Shown: one piece after another, positions 8,884-17,867 of the stretch
Layout of the letters: every line of letters begins with the position of its first letter
Position numbering within the stretch: position 1 is the stretch's first letter
NCBI GenBank assembly: GCA_910577665.1
Contig: CAJTOJ010000028.1
Location: 1-50,659 of the forward strand
Length of the DNA: 50,659 nucleotides
Direction of reading: 5' to 3'
Source: an uncultured Acetatifactor sp.
GTDB taxonomy: Bacteria; Bacillota; Clostridia; Lachnospirales; Lachnospiraceae
The notes under the pieces: model-generated
Databases searched by the model: none
The model's input: only the letters and a program-made list of their open reading frames with translations
Told to the model about the DNA's origin: nothing
Translations under genes and position numbers: made by a program

Positions 8884-10926
8884 TTACAGGTTTTCTTCCT
8901 CATCTATTGCAAAATGGATGGTGCGGCTGGAGCGGTCGCAGGATTCCACCCGGATCTTCACAGGCATACCCAGCTTGAAGCTACGCCCTGTTTCCTCTCC
9001 CACCAGTTCCATGGTACTCTCGTTGTAGACGTAATACTCTCCTGGCAGCCTGGACACATGAACCAGGCCTTCTACTGTATTGGGCAGCTCCACATAGATA
9101 CCCCAGCCCGTAACCTGGGAGATTACCCCTTCAAAGCATTCCCCCAGATACGCTTCCATATATTCCACTTTTTTGAGCTTCTCCGTCTCCCGCTGGGCCT
9201 CATCAGCCCTGCGCTCCATCTTGGAGGACAGCTTTGCCACTTCTGGCAGGATGTCCCTGTAATGGACAACTCGTTCTTCCTTCAGCCGCCCACGCAGATG
9301 ATCCTTGATGATCCGATGGATCTGCAGGTCAGGATACCTGCGGATGGGAGAAGTAAAATGACAATAATACGGGCAGGCCAGACCATAATGTCCTGTACAT
9401 GCCGTACTATATTTCGCCTGTCGCATGCTGCGCAGGGCCAGACGACTGATCAAGGATTCTTCCGGTGTCCCTGCAATTTTCACCAGAAGCTTCTGGATCT
9501 CCTTGGGATGGACTTCCTCACTGTTTATCCTGGACGCCCCTCTCCCCACTGCCTTCATGTAATAGCCGAAATTATGGATCAGTGTCTGTAGTTTCCGGAT
9601 CTTCTCCCCGTCCGGCACATCATGGACCCGGTATACAAAGGGCAGCTCCAGCCAGTAAAAATGCTGGGCAATGGTCTCATTGGCCGCAAGCATGAAGTCC
9701 TCTATGATATCTGTGGCCACATTCCTCTCATAGGCCTGGATCTCCAACGGATGTCCTTCCCTGTCCAGCAGGATCTTACATTCTGGGAAATCAAAACCGA
9801 TGGATCCCCTCTTCTCCCGTTTCCTGCGCAGGATCCCCGACAGATCCGCCATCTGCCTGAACATGGGCAGTAGCCCTTCGTACCGGCTGTATTCCCCACT
9901 AACCTGGCAGGATGCAGTCTCCTTCCATGGCTTCTCCTGGCAGGCCGTATCAGACTGCTGTGACTGTGACGGAAAACATTCCAGAAGCTCCTTCACCACT
10001 CTGTAGGACATCCGTTTGTTCACCCGGATCACAGACTCACAGATCTCATAGTCTGCAATTCCTCCCTGGGCATCTACAGTCATCAGACAGCTCAAAGCCA
10101 GTCTGTCCACCCCCTCGTTCAAGGAGCATATGCCATTGGAGAGGGCGTGGGGCAGCATAGGGATCACCCTGTCTGCCAGGTACACGCTGGTGCCGCGTTT
10201 TAGTGCCTCCCTGTCCAGAGCCGAGTTCTCCTGGACATAATTGGTCACATCTGCAATATGCACGCCCAGATGGTATTTCTCCCCGTCAAAGGAGACACTG
10301 ACCGCATCGTCCAGATCCTTGGCATCCTCCCCATCAATGGTAACCATGAGCACATCCCGCAGATCCCGCCTGCCTGCCATATCTGCCTGGGATACCTCCT
10401 TCGCCACACGTTCTGCCTGGTTACTGACCTTCTCTGGAAATACCATAGGCAGCTCATAGCCCTTTACAATGGACAGGATATCCACACCAGGATCATTCAC
10501 ATGCCCCAGAACCTCCTGGACCATACCCTCCGGATTACGTCCCTCACCGCCATAGCCAGTGAGCTTCACCACGACTTTTGAACCATCCACGGCACCTTTC
10601 GTATGTTCCCTGGGGATAAAGATATCCCGGCGAAAACGGGGATCGTCCGGCACTACAAAACCATAATTCTCCCGGGCGGCCTCATAGGTTCCCACCACCT
10701 GGCTCATCCCCCGTCCCAGTACCTGCAATACCCTGGCCTCCCTGCGTCTGTGACCTGCCTCAGGCAACAGCTCAACCTCCACAGTGTCCCTGTGGAAGGC
10801 TCCTCCTGTCATATCCTCCGGAATAAACAGGTCTTCTTCCTGCCCTTCCACCTGCACAAAACCAAAGCCCCTGGCATTGCCGGTAAAGGTACCTGTCATC
10901 TTCCCTTCCATATCCCTTTGATTCAT
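8884..10926 (-). CDS. rnr: Ribonuclease R (RNB-family 3'-5' exoribonuclease)
   Basis: About 680 aa from the ATG at 10926, chosen for GGGAGG five bases upstream; the open frame continues upstream to 11184, but that part lies in repeat DNA and is not family-like. Domains in order: cold-shock OB folds (GNARGFGFV, DLFIP, then NYGFVVPDD), an RNB catalytic domain with the Asp cluster in DGEDAKDLDDAV, the family motif FTSPIRRYPDLQIHR, and a C-terminal S1 domain. RNase R degrades structured RNA and assists tmRNA quality control, consistent with smpB and ssrA following. A low-complexity insert rich in Ser, Gln and Cys (around FPSQSQQSDTACQ) in the RNB domain is unusual. Confidence 0.96.
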   Translation of the reverse strand: MNQRDMEGKMTGTFTGNARGFGFVQVEGQEEDLFIPEDMTGGAFHRDTVEVELLPEAGHRRREARVLQVLGRGMSQVVGTYEAARENYGFVVPDDPRFRRDIFIPREHTKGAVDGSKVVVKLTGYGGEGRNPEGMVQEVLGHVNDPGVDILSIVKGYELPMVFPEKVSNQAERVAKEVSQADMAGRRDLRDVLMVTIDGEDAKDLDDAVSVSFDGEKYHLGVHIADVTNYVQENSALDREALKRGTSVYLADRVIPMLPHALSNGICSLNEGVDRLALSCLMTVDAQGGIADYEICESVIRVNKRMSYRVVKELLECFPSQSQQSDTACQEKPWKETASCQVSGEYSRYEGLLPMFRQMADLSGILRRKREKRGSIGFDFPECKILLDREGHPLEIQAYERNVATDIIEDFMLAANETIAQHFYWLELPFVYRVHDVPDGEKIRKLQTLIHNFGYYMKAVGRGASRINSEEVHPKEIQKLLVKIAGTPEESLISRLALRSMRQAKYSTACTGHYGLACPYYCHFTSPIRRYPDLQIHRIIKDHLRGRLKEERVVHYRDILPEVAKLSSKMERRADEAQRETEKLKKVEYMEAYLGECFEGVISQVTGWGIYVELPNTVEGLVHVSRLPGEYYVYNESTMELVGEETGRSFKLGMPVKIRVESCDRSSRTIHFAIDEEENL

Positions 10927-10958
10927 CAAAGCCTCCCATCCATCCCCCGGAGGGGATT

Positions 10959-11082
10959 TGATTCCCGCGGGCAATGAGCCAAGCGGCAGCGAAACAGACA
11001 TTGGGTTCTTGCCGCCTGGGGTGCATAGCGCTGGTAGCGCATGGTCAGCACCGGCCGAAGCGGGGCAGCGGTTACTGTTCAC
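10959..11082 (-). repeat. Structured intergenic repeat, copy C
   Basis: Minus-strand reading shares about 55 bases with copy D at 484-538 (CGGCAAGAACC..., ATGTCTGTTTCGC, CCGCTTGGCTCATTGCC, GCGGGAATCAAA). It also carries GTGAACAGTAAC (11071-11082), the 12-mer that ends the elements at 33626 and 48872, and a GCGCT-ACC-AGCGC hairpin. It ends just before the rnr ribosome-binding site. The nearly 300 bp between rnr and secG therefore hold this element and the hairpins at 11121-11197, and no gene. Confidence 0.6.
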
Positions 11083-11120
11083 CGGATACTGCCGCAGTGT
11101 GATCCTGCCCGGAGGGCTTT

Positions 11121-11197
11121 TTGTATCATAGGGAAGTCCAGAGAATTTTCCTATGATACAAGAAAACACCCTTGCATCAGCCACAAGAGTGTTTTCT
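11121..11197 (-). terminator. Tandem hairpins after secG, probable terminator
   Basis: Downstream of secG (minus strand) are two strong stems. The first pairs AGAAAACAC with GTGTTTTCT (11161-11169 with 11189-11197), with additional CTTG/CAAG pairs inside. The second is a 12-bp stem, TTGTATCATAGG (11121-11132) with CCTATGATACAA (11150-11161), extended by three more pairs. The T-rich 3' arm of the first stem could serve termination. A small plus-strand hairpin GCCC-GGA-GGGC followed by TTTTT lies at 11107-11122. Confidence 0.6.
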
Positions 11198-11224
11198 AAT
11201 GTACCCTGGAGATTTCATCTCACT

Positions 11225-11464
11225 TTAAAATACATTCAAGTTCAGTATCACCGCAAGTACCATAAAGCATACCGCCAGCCATTTGGTAAACTTTACCAGA
11301 CGTCCCTCCATGGAACGTCCCTTGTTCTTTCCCCAGTAGGTCTCGGCTGCACCGCTTATGGCTCCAAGTCCGGCGGACTTGCCCTCCTGCATCAACACCA
11401 ACACAACAAGTGCTATACAAACGAATATGAAAACGACCGTGATAGCAATCTTTAACGCGCCCAT
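11225..11464 (-). CDS. secG: Protein translocase subunit SecG
   Basis: 79 aa, the expected size. SecG is the small accessory subunit of the SecYEG channel. It has two membrane helices (about 5-23 and 58-77) around the family segment VLMQEGKSAGLGAISGAAETYWGKNKGRS. AGGAGG lies 6 nt before the ATG and a good promoter is at 11494-11522. The order secG-rnr-smpB-ssrA is a common Firmicutes neighbourhood. Confidence 0.96.
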   Translation of the reverse strand: MGALKIAITVVFIFVCIALVVLVLMQEGKSAGLGAISGAAETYWGKNKGRSMEGRLVKFTKWLAVCFMVLAVILNLNVF

Positions 11465-11493
11465 CTCACACCTCCTAATGTCAAGCAGGTTTC

Positions 11494-11522
11494 ATTCTAA
11501 CATACTACATGGGTAATTTCAA
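11494..11522 (-). promoter_or_regulatory. secG promoter (sigma-A)
   Basis: On the minus strand, TTGAAA (11517-11522), a 17-nt spacer and TAGAAT (11494-11499), about 30 nt before the start codon. Each hexamer has one mismatch to consensus. Confidence 0.65.
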
Positions 11523-11549
11523 CTAAAATCAAAAACTTTATACCGGAAA

Positions 11550-11963
11550 TTATAACTGGTACCACACAACCACCAGCACCAGACTCACAAACAGGAATCC
11601 TGTCCCAGCCAGAAACAGGGATTTTTCTCCTTTTTTCCCCATTTCTTCCCGGTCTTTCTGTCTTCCCATCTTATAGCTGTAATAATCGCCTGTATGATCC
11701 CGCACCAGTCCAGGGATAAACATATGTGCCCCCTTGCGCACGGCATAGGAGAAAATGTCAAAGAATCCTGTGGTAGCCACCCATATCAGCAGTCCCAGAG
11801 AGAGGAAACACAAAGCCGCCACTGTGCACCCATCTCCTATGGCCAACACCAGATCTGCAGCAGTAACCTGCTCTGGCAGGCCTTTCCCATAGACGACTCC
11901 CAGGCAGATTCCCAGGCCCAGTATGACCCAGACCAGATATTTCAAAGGCTTTCCGGAATTCAT
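11550..11963 (-). CDS. DUF3899-like membrane protein
   Basis: 137 aa with predicted helices at about 8-25, 36-62 and 113-134. The central DIFSYAVRKG segment, the conserved YSYKMGRQ stretch with its charged loop, and the three-helix layout match my recollection of DUF3899, a Firmicutes family of unknown function. Its ATG overlaps the oppF1 stop codon by 4 nt, so it is translationally coupled to the opp operon and may be a membrane accessory of that transporter; that role is inference. Confidence 0.8.
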   Translation of the reverse strand: MNSGKPLKYLVWVILGLGICLGVVYGKGLPEQVTAADLVLAIGDGCTVAALCFLSLGLLIWVATTGFFDIFSYAVRKGAHMFIPGLVRDHTGDYYSYKMGRQKDREEMGKKGEKSLFLAGTGFLFVSLVLVVVWYQL

Positions 11964-13027
11964 GGCTGAATCCCAAGGAGAGCCTGATATCTCTCAAACT
12001 CTACCTGGTTACAGTGGACGAAATGTCCCGGTGTAATCTCCCGCATGGTAGGACCGTCCACACTGTAGTCATGTTCTTTCAATGGCACATAAGTAATCCG
12101 CTTCCTCTGCTTCTCATATTCCGGGTCGGGCATGGGGATGGCGGACAGCAAGGACCTGGTGTACGGGTGCAGGGGATGGGCGAACAGTTCATCGCTGTCA
12201 GCCAGTTCCACCATCTTACCGTAATACATCACACCGATCCTGTCGGAGAAATATTTTACCACAGAGAGATCATGGGCCACGAACAGCACGGTAAGCCCCA
12301 TTTTCTCCCGCAGGTCATCCAGCAGGTTGATCACCTGGGCCTGGATGGACACATCCAGGGCGCTGACCGGCTCATCGGCGATGATCAGTTCCGGCTCCAT
12401 GACCACTGCCCTGGCCACACCGATCCTCTGTCTCTGGCCGCCGGAAAACTCATGGGGATAGCGGCCTGCATGTTCCCGCACCAGTCCCACCATCTCCAGG
12501 GCATCATACACTTTCTTCTCAATGACCTTCTTGTCCTTCTCCCCATTAATCACAAGTCCTTCTGCAATGATCTGTTTCACCGTCATCCGGGGATCCAGGG
12601 AAGCAATGGGATCCTGGAAAATCATCTGGATATCCGTGTAGAATTTCTTCTTTTTATGGTCTTTACGCGCTTCCTTCATCTGGACCTGCTGGTCTTTGAT
12701 GTAGGCTGCAAGCTCTTCCTTCCGGGCACCATCTGCGGACTTCATTTTCTTCCTGGCCTCGCTGATGTTGCGCTTATAGGAAAGTGTCCCTGCAGCAATC
12801 CGTTCTCCCTTGAAATAAATATCTCCCGACGTGATATCATAAAGTTTGATAACGGAACGTCCTGTGGTAGTCTTGCCGCAGCCGGACTCTCCCACCAGAC
12901 CGAATACCTCGCCCTTTTTCACCTCGAAGCTCACATCGTCCACAGCCTTGTTGGACTTGAAATACTGACAGAGATGCTCCACCTTCAATAAGGTCTCACC
13001 CTTCTTCACATCCACCCTATCACTCAT
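11960..13027 (-). CDS. oppF: Oligopeptide ABC transporter ATPase, OppF-type (system 1)
   Basis: 355 aa from the ATG at 13027, chosen for GGGAGG 8 nt upstream; an in-frame GTG at 13036 is less likely. Walker A GESGCGKT, Q-loop IFQDP, signature FSGGQRQR, Walker B LIIADEP and H-loop AHDLS are intact, and the C-terminus has the oligopeptide-ATPase motif HPYTRSLL. About 50 charged residues (roughly 78-130, rich in K, E, A and R) are inserted between Walker A and the Q-loop, likely a helical hairpin. The conserved C-terminal Cys cluster of many OppF proteins is reduced to a single Cys. It overlaps oppD1 by 8 nt and the DUF3899 gene by 4 nt. Confidence 0.93.
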   Translation of the reverse strand: MSDRVDVKKGETLLKVEHLCQYFKSNKAVDDVSFEVKKGEVFGLVGESGCGKTTTGRSVIKLYDITSGDIYFKGERIAAGTLSYKRNISEARKKMKSADGARKEELAAYIKDQQVQMKEARKDHKKKKFYTDIQMIFQDPIASLDPRMTVKQIIAEGLVINGEKDKKVIEKKVYDALEMVGLVREHAGRYPHEFSGGQRQRIGVARAVVMEPELIIADEPVSALDVSIQAQVINLLDDLREKMGLTVLFVAHDLSVVKYFSDRIGVMYYGKMVELADSDELFAHPLHPYTRSLLSAIPMPDPEYEKQRKRITYVPLKEHDYSVDGPTMREITPGHFVHCNQVEFERYQALLGIQP

Positions 13028-15185
13028 GAGAGGCACCTCCCTTCGCTTTCATTCTGGCAATTCTGTCCGTTATGGCCTTGGGTATCTCTACCTTGGGCGC
13101 ATCTGGATGCAGCAACCAGGTGGCTGCCTGATGTGTCTCGCTGATCTGGAACATAGGCGGCTGCATTTCAAAATCTATTTTCAGTGCATATTTATTTCTA
13201 TCGGCAAAGGCATCCCCCACCGGCGGGTACACCATATTCGGAGGCGTCCCGGGGATGGCCTCTAAGCGCTCATTGGTCTCCACATCCGGCATGGCGGACA
13301 GAAGTGCCCAGGTATAAGGATGGGCCGGGGAATAGAACACATCCTCACTGGTACCCATCTCTACGATCTTCCCCGCATACATCACCGCAATCCGGTCTGC
13401 CATATTCGCTACCACTCCCAGGTCATGGGTGATGAAAACGATGGACAGATTCCTCTTTGCCTTCAGATCATTGATCAATTCCAGGATCTGGGCCTGGATG
13501 GTCACGTCCAGGGCTGTGGTAGGCTCATCGCAGATCAGAATATCCGGATCTGCTGCAAGGGCAATGGCAATCACAATACGCTGACGCATACCACCGGAGA
13601 ACTCAAAGGGATACTGGCGATAACGTTTCCTGGTATCGGAGATTCCCACTTCTTCCATCAGCTTTAAGGCTTTGTACCTGGCCATGGTCTTGGTGACCTT
13701 CAGCACCACCCCGGAGGCATTTTCCTTGAAGAAAGTGATCAGATCCTTTGTCTCCTTGTCATAATCCCGCTTCCTGTGACCATCCAGCAGTTCTTTGTAA
13801 TGGTCAATCATCCTGTCAATTCTGGCCAGAATCGTTTCCTTGGCCAGTTCCAGATCAACTGCCGTGGAAGGAGGTACCTTCCAGGAAGGCTTCTTACCGC
13901 GTTGAACCAGCCTGTCATATTTCCGCTGCTGCTTTGCATGAACCACAGCTGCCTTCTTGTTCTTGCCAATGCCACCAAAATAGATCTGCAGATCACTCTT
14001 CAGGCTGACCCCGAAAGTATATGCCACACTGTCCTTCACAATCTCCAGCTTGTCGATGGATTCCTCCACTGCCTTGATCAGTTCCCGGGCGGTCTGGAAA
14101 CAGGATTCTTTGTCCAGGTTCTCCGCCTGGAAGACATACCGCTTCTCCTGAAGCAGTTCCAGGGCCTTGCGCTTCAGCACCCTGTGTCCCTCATCGCTAT
14201 AAGCCAGGGCTTCCGCCGCATACCTGCGGAACTGGGCCATGAAATGTTCCTCCGTATATTTGCGCAGGAAAGCATTCAGCTCCGGCACAGGAAGATCTGG
14301 CAGGGATTCCCCGGAGAAAGCAATGTAATACCCCATGTTGAAGAAATCCGGTTCTGCCTTCTGTAAAGACCTGGATACAATATCCTTGATCCCCTTGAGA
14401 ATCCGTACCGTCTCCGGATATGTCTTCTTCCGGATCTCCCCACCGGATACCTTTCCCAGTTCCCCGGCAAGCCTGTTTACTTCCTCCAGTTCCCTGCCGC
14501 ATACCACATAATCATTGCCCACCTGCTTTGTCAGACGGATGATCTCGTTGAGATTGTATTTCTCGTCCTCAAAGGCATTTTTATCAATGTGGAACAACGC
14601 GTCCTCTATGGCCTCCGCGACCTCCACGGCTGCCTCATGGGCGGACATATATTCCTGTTCCAGTGCAATGTGCTTGAACTCGAATTTGTCAAAATTCCTG
14701 CACATGGTCCGAAGCTCCTCCGCCTTGGTCTCATCCCCCTTTGCGGAAGACTCCACCATGGCCTTCTGGAACAGGGCCAGGGTACTGTTAAAAGCCTCCC
14801 TGCTGGCCTTCTGACGTGCTTTCCCCTTTAACAGCATGGCCTCTGTAAGCTGCTTCCCGATCCGCATAATGGGATTCAGGCTGGACAGGGGATCCTGGAA
14901 GATCATGGCAATCTTGTCCCCGCGGATATGATAGAAGTCATCCTCCGATACCTTCAGCAGATCCATACCATCATAGATAATAGATCCTCCCTCCACAATG
15001 GAATTCCCTGCCAGGATCCCCAGAATGGCCTTGCTGGTTACGGATTTCCCGGAACCGGACTCTCCCACAATGGCAAGGGTTTCCCCCTTGTGCAGGTCAA
15101 AGCTGATATTCCGTACAGCCTGCACCTTGCCGGCCGGAGTACGGAAAGAAACCACCAGATTGTTTACGGATAATTTTTTCTCCAT
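13020..15185 (-). CDS. oppD: Oligopeptide ABC transporter ATPase, OppD-type, with ~380-aa insert
   Basis: 721 aa, about twice the usual 330-350. Walker A GESGSGKS (41-48) and Q-loop IFQDP (95-99) are followed by a large insert (about 118-500) of charged, mostly alpha-helical sequence with likely coiled coils. The normal fold then resumes: KALKLMEEVGI, signature FSGGMRQR (529-536), Walker B ILICDEP (549-555) and H-loop His587. The C-terminus has HPYTWALL and IPGTPP but lacks the Cys-rich OppD tail. The frame is open throughout and catalytic motifs are intact, so this is a true expansion, not an artefact of two genes. GGAGG precedes the ATG by 8 nt. Confidence 0.92.
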   Translation of the reverse strand: MEKKLSVNNLVVSFRTPAGKVQAVRNISFDLHKGETLAIVGESGSGKSVTSKAILGILAGNSIVEGGSIIYDGMDLLKVSEDDFYHIRGDKIAMIFQDPLSSLNPIMRIGKQLTEAMLLKGKARQKASREAFNSTLALFQKAMVESSAKGDETKAEELRTMCRNFDKFEFKHIALEQEYMSAHEAAVEVAEAIEDALFHIDKNAFEDEKYNLNEIIRLTKQVGNDYVVCGRELEEVNRLAGELGKVSGGEIRKKTYPETVRILKGIKDIVSRSLQKAEPDFFNMGYYIAFSGESLPDLPVPELNAFLRKYTEEHFMAQFRRYAAEALAYSDEGHRVLKRKALELLQEKRYVFQAENLDKESCFQTARELIKAVEESIDKLEIVKDSVAYTFGVSLKSDLQIYFGGIGKNKKAAVVHAKQQRKYDRLVQRGKKPSWKVPPSTAVDLELAKETILARIDRMIDHYKELLDGHRKRDYDKETKDLITFFKENASGVVLKVTKTMARYKALKLMEEVGISDTRKRYRQYPFEFSGGMRQRIVIAIALAADPDILICDEPTTALDVTIQAQILELINDLKAKRNLSIVFITHDLGVVANMADRIAVMYAGKIVEMGTSEDVFYSPAHPYTWALLSAMPDVETNERLEAIPGTPPNMVYPPVGDAFADRNKYALKIDFEMQPPMFQISETHQAATWLLHPDAPKVEIPKAITDRIARMKAKGGASHE

Positions 15186-15188
15186 CGT

Positions 15189-16727
15189 TTAGTCCTCCGT
15201 TCCGCGCAGTGAAGGGTTAAAGGCATCCCGCAGTCCGTTTCCGAACAGGTTGAAGGAAATCATCATCAGTGAGATCACAATGGCCGGGAACAATATCATA
15301 TGCGGATAATTTGCCAACATAGGCTGGCCTGCAGACAACATACTTCCAATGGAAGAAAGTGTCGCAGAGTCCAGATTGATCACCCCTAAATAAGACAGGT
15401 TCGATTCGGAATATACCACACCGGGAATCATCAGCGCACAGCTTGTGATCAGTGTCCCCAGGGCATTGGGGAAAATATGCCTGAACATCAGCCTGGCATC
15501 GCTGGCACCCAGGGTTCTGGCCGCCAGGATATATTCCTGGTTCTTGAACCGGTAGAACTGCATACGCACCCTGGATGCCATGCCCAGCCAGCCCGTGAGC
15601 ACAAATGCAAACAGCAGCGCAACCACCACCCCCACCTTCTTAGCCAGGTGCAACTGAAACAGGGTAGACACCACGATAAAAGGAACGTAGTTGAGCACAT
15701 CAGAGATACGCTCCATGATCAGGTCCACCAGACCGCCATAGTATCCTTCAATGGCGCCATAGATGGCACCGATCAGCATGTTGATCACCGATACCCCCAG
15801 GCCAAGGAGAATACTGAACCGGGCAGCCCTGGCCAGCCTGGTCAGGATATCCTGTCCATAATTGTTGGTACCGAAGAGGAAGCTTGGCTCAAAACCATAG
15901 CGGTACTGGAAATATGTGTAGGTGAAAATCCTTACCTTATAGGACATGGCGCTGGCCGTACCAGTGACCACGGCATAGCGCAGGGAACCATCATCCCCGG
16001 CAATCCGAAGGCTGTCATAATCACCGTCATTTCCCTTGGTCTTGTAAACTGCCACGAAATTGCCTTCCTTATCCAGCTTAGGTGCCCCCTTCTGGGTACA
16101 CTCATACCATACATTGGCATTGCTCTTGATGGATTCCAGCATAAAGGAAGAGGTATCTACCGCCGGGTAGATCACCTGGATCCCGGTCTCATTCTGCCAC
16201 CTCTGGATATCCCGGTACTCACTCTCCGTCAAGGTCAGGTAGATCATACCGTTTTTGATATATGAATCCGTCTTAATATCATAGTAAGTGGTATTTGTAG
16301 TGCTGGTAGGATCCTCATAATCCTCCCGGTATACTTCCACAATGGGGGGCATGCCTGTCTCCACCCCGATGGCCAGACGGGAATAATAGTCATTCTTATT
16401 CACTGTCTCCTTCGAGCAGCCATCCCAGCCTGCCCAGGCGAACAGCTTGCTCTTAGGCAGCAGCTTCCCATACTGCAGATAGGTGGGATCCGTGGGTACT
16501 GCCGTATAATTGTTCTCACAGAAAATGGGCACAAATATGGCGAACAACACCACCATACAGATGATCACCGCCGCTACCACGGAACTCTTGTTGCGGCAGA
16601 ATCGTCCCATGGCATCCCGGAAATACCCGATGGGCTTGGTGTCCAGTTGCTTGTCATGGATGGAATCATCCCTCTTATAGAACTCAAATTTTTCCTTCGG
16701 TATATTCTGTATATCCATCTGTTTCAT
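15189..16727 (-). CDS. oppC: Oligopeptide ABC transporter permease, OppC-type, with extracytoplasmic insert
   Basis: 512 aa from the ATG at 16727, one base after the oppB1 stop; upstream in-frame codons lie inside oppB1. TM1 is at about 48-69. The usual short loop before the permease core is replaced by a segment of about 210 residues (72-283) rich in Tyr, Thr, Asp and Asn, predicted to be outside the cell. The core resumes at FGTNNYGQDILTRL (285-298), with the coupling EAA-like loop ARTLGASDARLMFRHIFPNALG and further helices. A normal OppC is about 300 aa. The insert shows no RCC1-type repeats and I recognise no family for it. Confidence 0.93.
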   Translation of the reverse strand: MKQMDIQNIPKEKFEFYKRDDSIHDKQLDTKPIGYFRDAMGRFCRNKSSVVAAVIICMVVLFAIFVPIFCENNYTAVPTDPTYLQYGKLLPKSKLFAWAGWDGCSKETVNKNDYYSRLAIGVETGMPPIVEVYREDYEDPTSTTNTTYYDIKTDSYIKNGMIYLTLTESEYRDIQRWQNETGIQVIYPAVDTSSFMLESIKSNANVWYECTQKGAPKLDKEGNFVAVYKTKGNDGDYDSLRIAGDDGSLRYAVVTGTASAMSYKVRIFTYTYFQYRYGFEPSFLFGTNNYGQDILTRLARAARFSILLGLGVSVINMLIGAIYGAIEGYYGGLVDLIMERISDVLNYVPFIVVSTLFQLHLAKKVGVVVALLFAFVLTGWLGMASRVRMQFYRFKNQEYILAARTLGASDARLMFRHIFPNALGTLITSCALMIPGVVYSESNLSYLGVINLDSATLSSIGSMLSAGQPMLANYPHMILFPAIVISLMMISFNLFGNGLRDAFNPSLRGTED

Positions 16728-16728
16728 A

Positions 16729-17685
16729 TCAGCGCGCCCCCATTCTGATCCTAGGATCGATAAAGCCATAACTCAAGTCCACTACCAGGCCGGTCAAGAG
16801 ACTGATCAGCGTGTAGAATGCCGTCAGCAGCATAAACACATTGTAATCCCTTGCCGTAATGGAATTGATCATCAACTGTCCCACGCCGGGTACGCCAAAG
16901 ATCTTCTCAATGACAAAGCTTCCCCCCAGGATACCGATAAATTCTCCCAGAATCAAGGGAAAGATAGGTACCATGGAATTGCGCAGGGCATGGCGCACGG
17001 TGGCCTGGCCCCGGGTAAGTCCTTTTGTGCGAGCCAGAAGCATGAAATCATTGGTGAGGACTTCTGCCAGTTCTGCCCTGGTGGAACGGGCCAGGCTGGC
17101 AATACTGCCGAAGGACAAAGACAGCACTGCCGGCACCACCGACAGGAACATGGACCAGGTCAGCCACTCTGTTCCGCTGTTCATCTGCAGGGGAAAGAGC
17201 CGCATCTTGAAACAGAGTACATATTGCACCAGCAGCGCATATACATAAGCCGGCACAGAGATAAACACCATGATTAAGGTGGAGATCAAGTAGTCCTGCC
17301 ATCTGTTCTTCTTCAGCGCCGCATAGATTCCCAGCAACAGTCCCAGAGGCACGCTGAACACCACGGAATAAATGTTCACCAGAAGAGTAGCCGGAAGCTT
17401 TGACACGAAGATGGACCATACATCCTGTCCCCGGTACAGGGTCTCACTGATGCCCCAGTCCCCTCCCAGAAGGCTTCTCTTTAGGAAAATACCGTACTGG
17501 ACCAGAATGGGCTTGTTGTATCCCAGAGCCTCCCTCCTCTGCAGGATCAAGGTCATATCCTTGCCAAACTGCTGTGCGTCCGTGAGGGGAAGGAGCTTCA
17601 CCAGCACAAAGCACATGGTGAGGATCGCCAGGAATACACCGACCATCAGCACCAGACGTTTGCAGACATACTTGAACATATACAT
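16729..17685 (-). CDS. oppB: Oligopeptide ABC transporter permease, OppB-type (system 1)
   Basis: About 318 aa from the ATG at 17685 (MYMFKYVCKRL); GGAAGG lies 11 nt upstream, and the frame open further upstream to 17871 is not OppB-like. Six predicted helices. TM1 is followed by a shortened loop with KPILVQYGIFLKRSLLGGDWG, then the coupling motif ARTKGLTRGQATVRHALRNSMVP and the family-typical FVIEKIFGVPGVGQLMINSI near the C-terminus. It is separated from oppA1 by an intrinsic terminator-like hairpin and is followed by oppC1 with a 1-nt gap. Confidence 0.93.
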   Translation of the reverse strand: MYMFKYVCKRLVLMVGVFLAILTMCFVLVKLLPLTDAQQFGKDMTLILQRREALGYNKPILVQYGIFLKRSLLGGDWGISETLYRGQDVWSIFVSKLPATLLVNIYSVVFSVPLGLLLGIYAALKKNRWQDYLISTLIMVFISVPAYVYALLVQYVLCFKMRLFPLQMNSGTEWLTWSMFLSVVPAVLSLSFGSIASLARSTRAELAEVLTNDFMLLARTKGLTRGQATVRHALRNSMVPIFPLILGEFIGILGGSFVIEKIFGVPGVGQLMINSITARDYNVFMLLTAFYTLISLLTGLVVDLSYGFIDPRIRMGAR

Positions 17686-17867
17686 AGTTCTTCTTACCTT
17701 CCTTTCCTTGCTGTAAAAGTATGTATCGTATATGTGGATTTTGTATAGATACAGCGCCCCCGGCTTGACATGCATTTCCACCCTTCTCCATGTCTTTCGC
17801 GGACTCTGTATCCACACAAATACAATTCCAAATATGACAGGCATAACTATAGAAAACAACAGAAAAC

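Noticed and set aside
10927..11184. N-terminal extension of RNase R
   Set aside because: The 86 extra codons lie in repeat copy C and hairpins; GGGAGG before the ATG at 10926 and the start of family similarity fix the real start.
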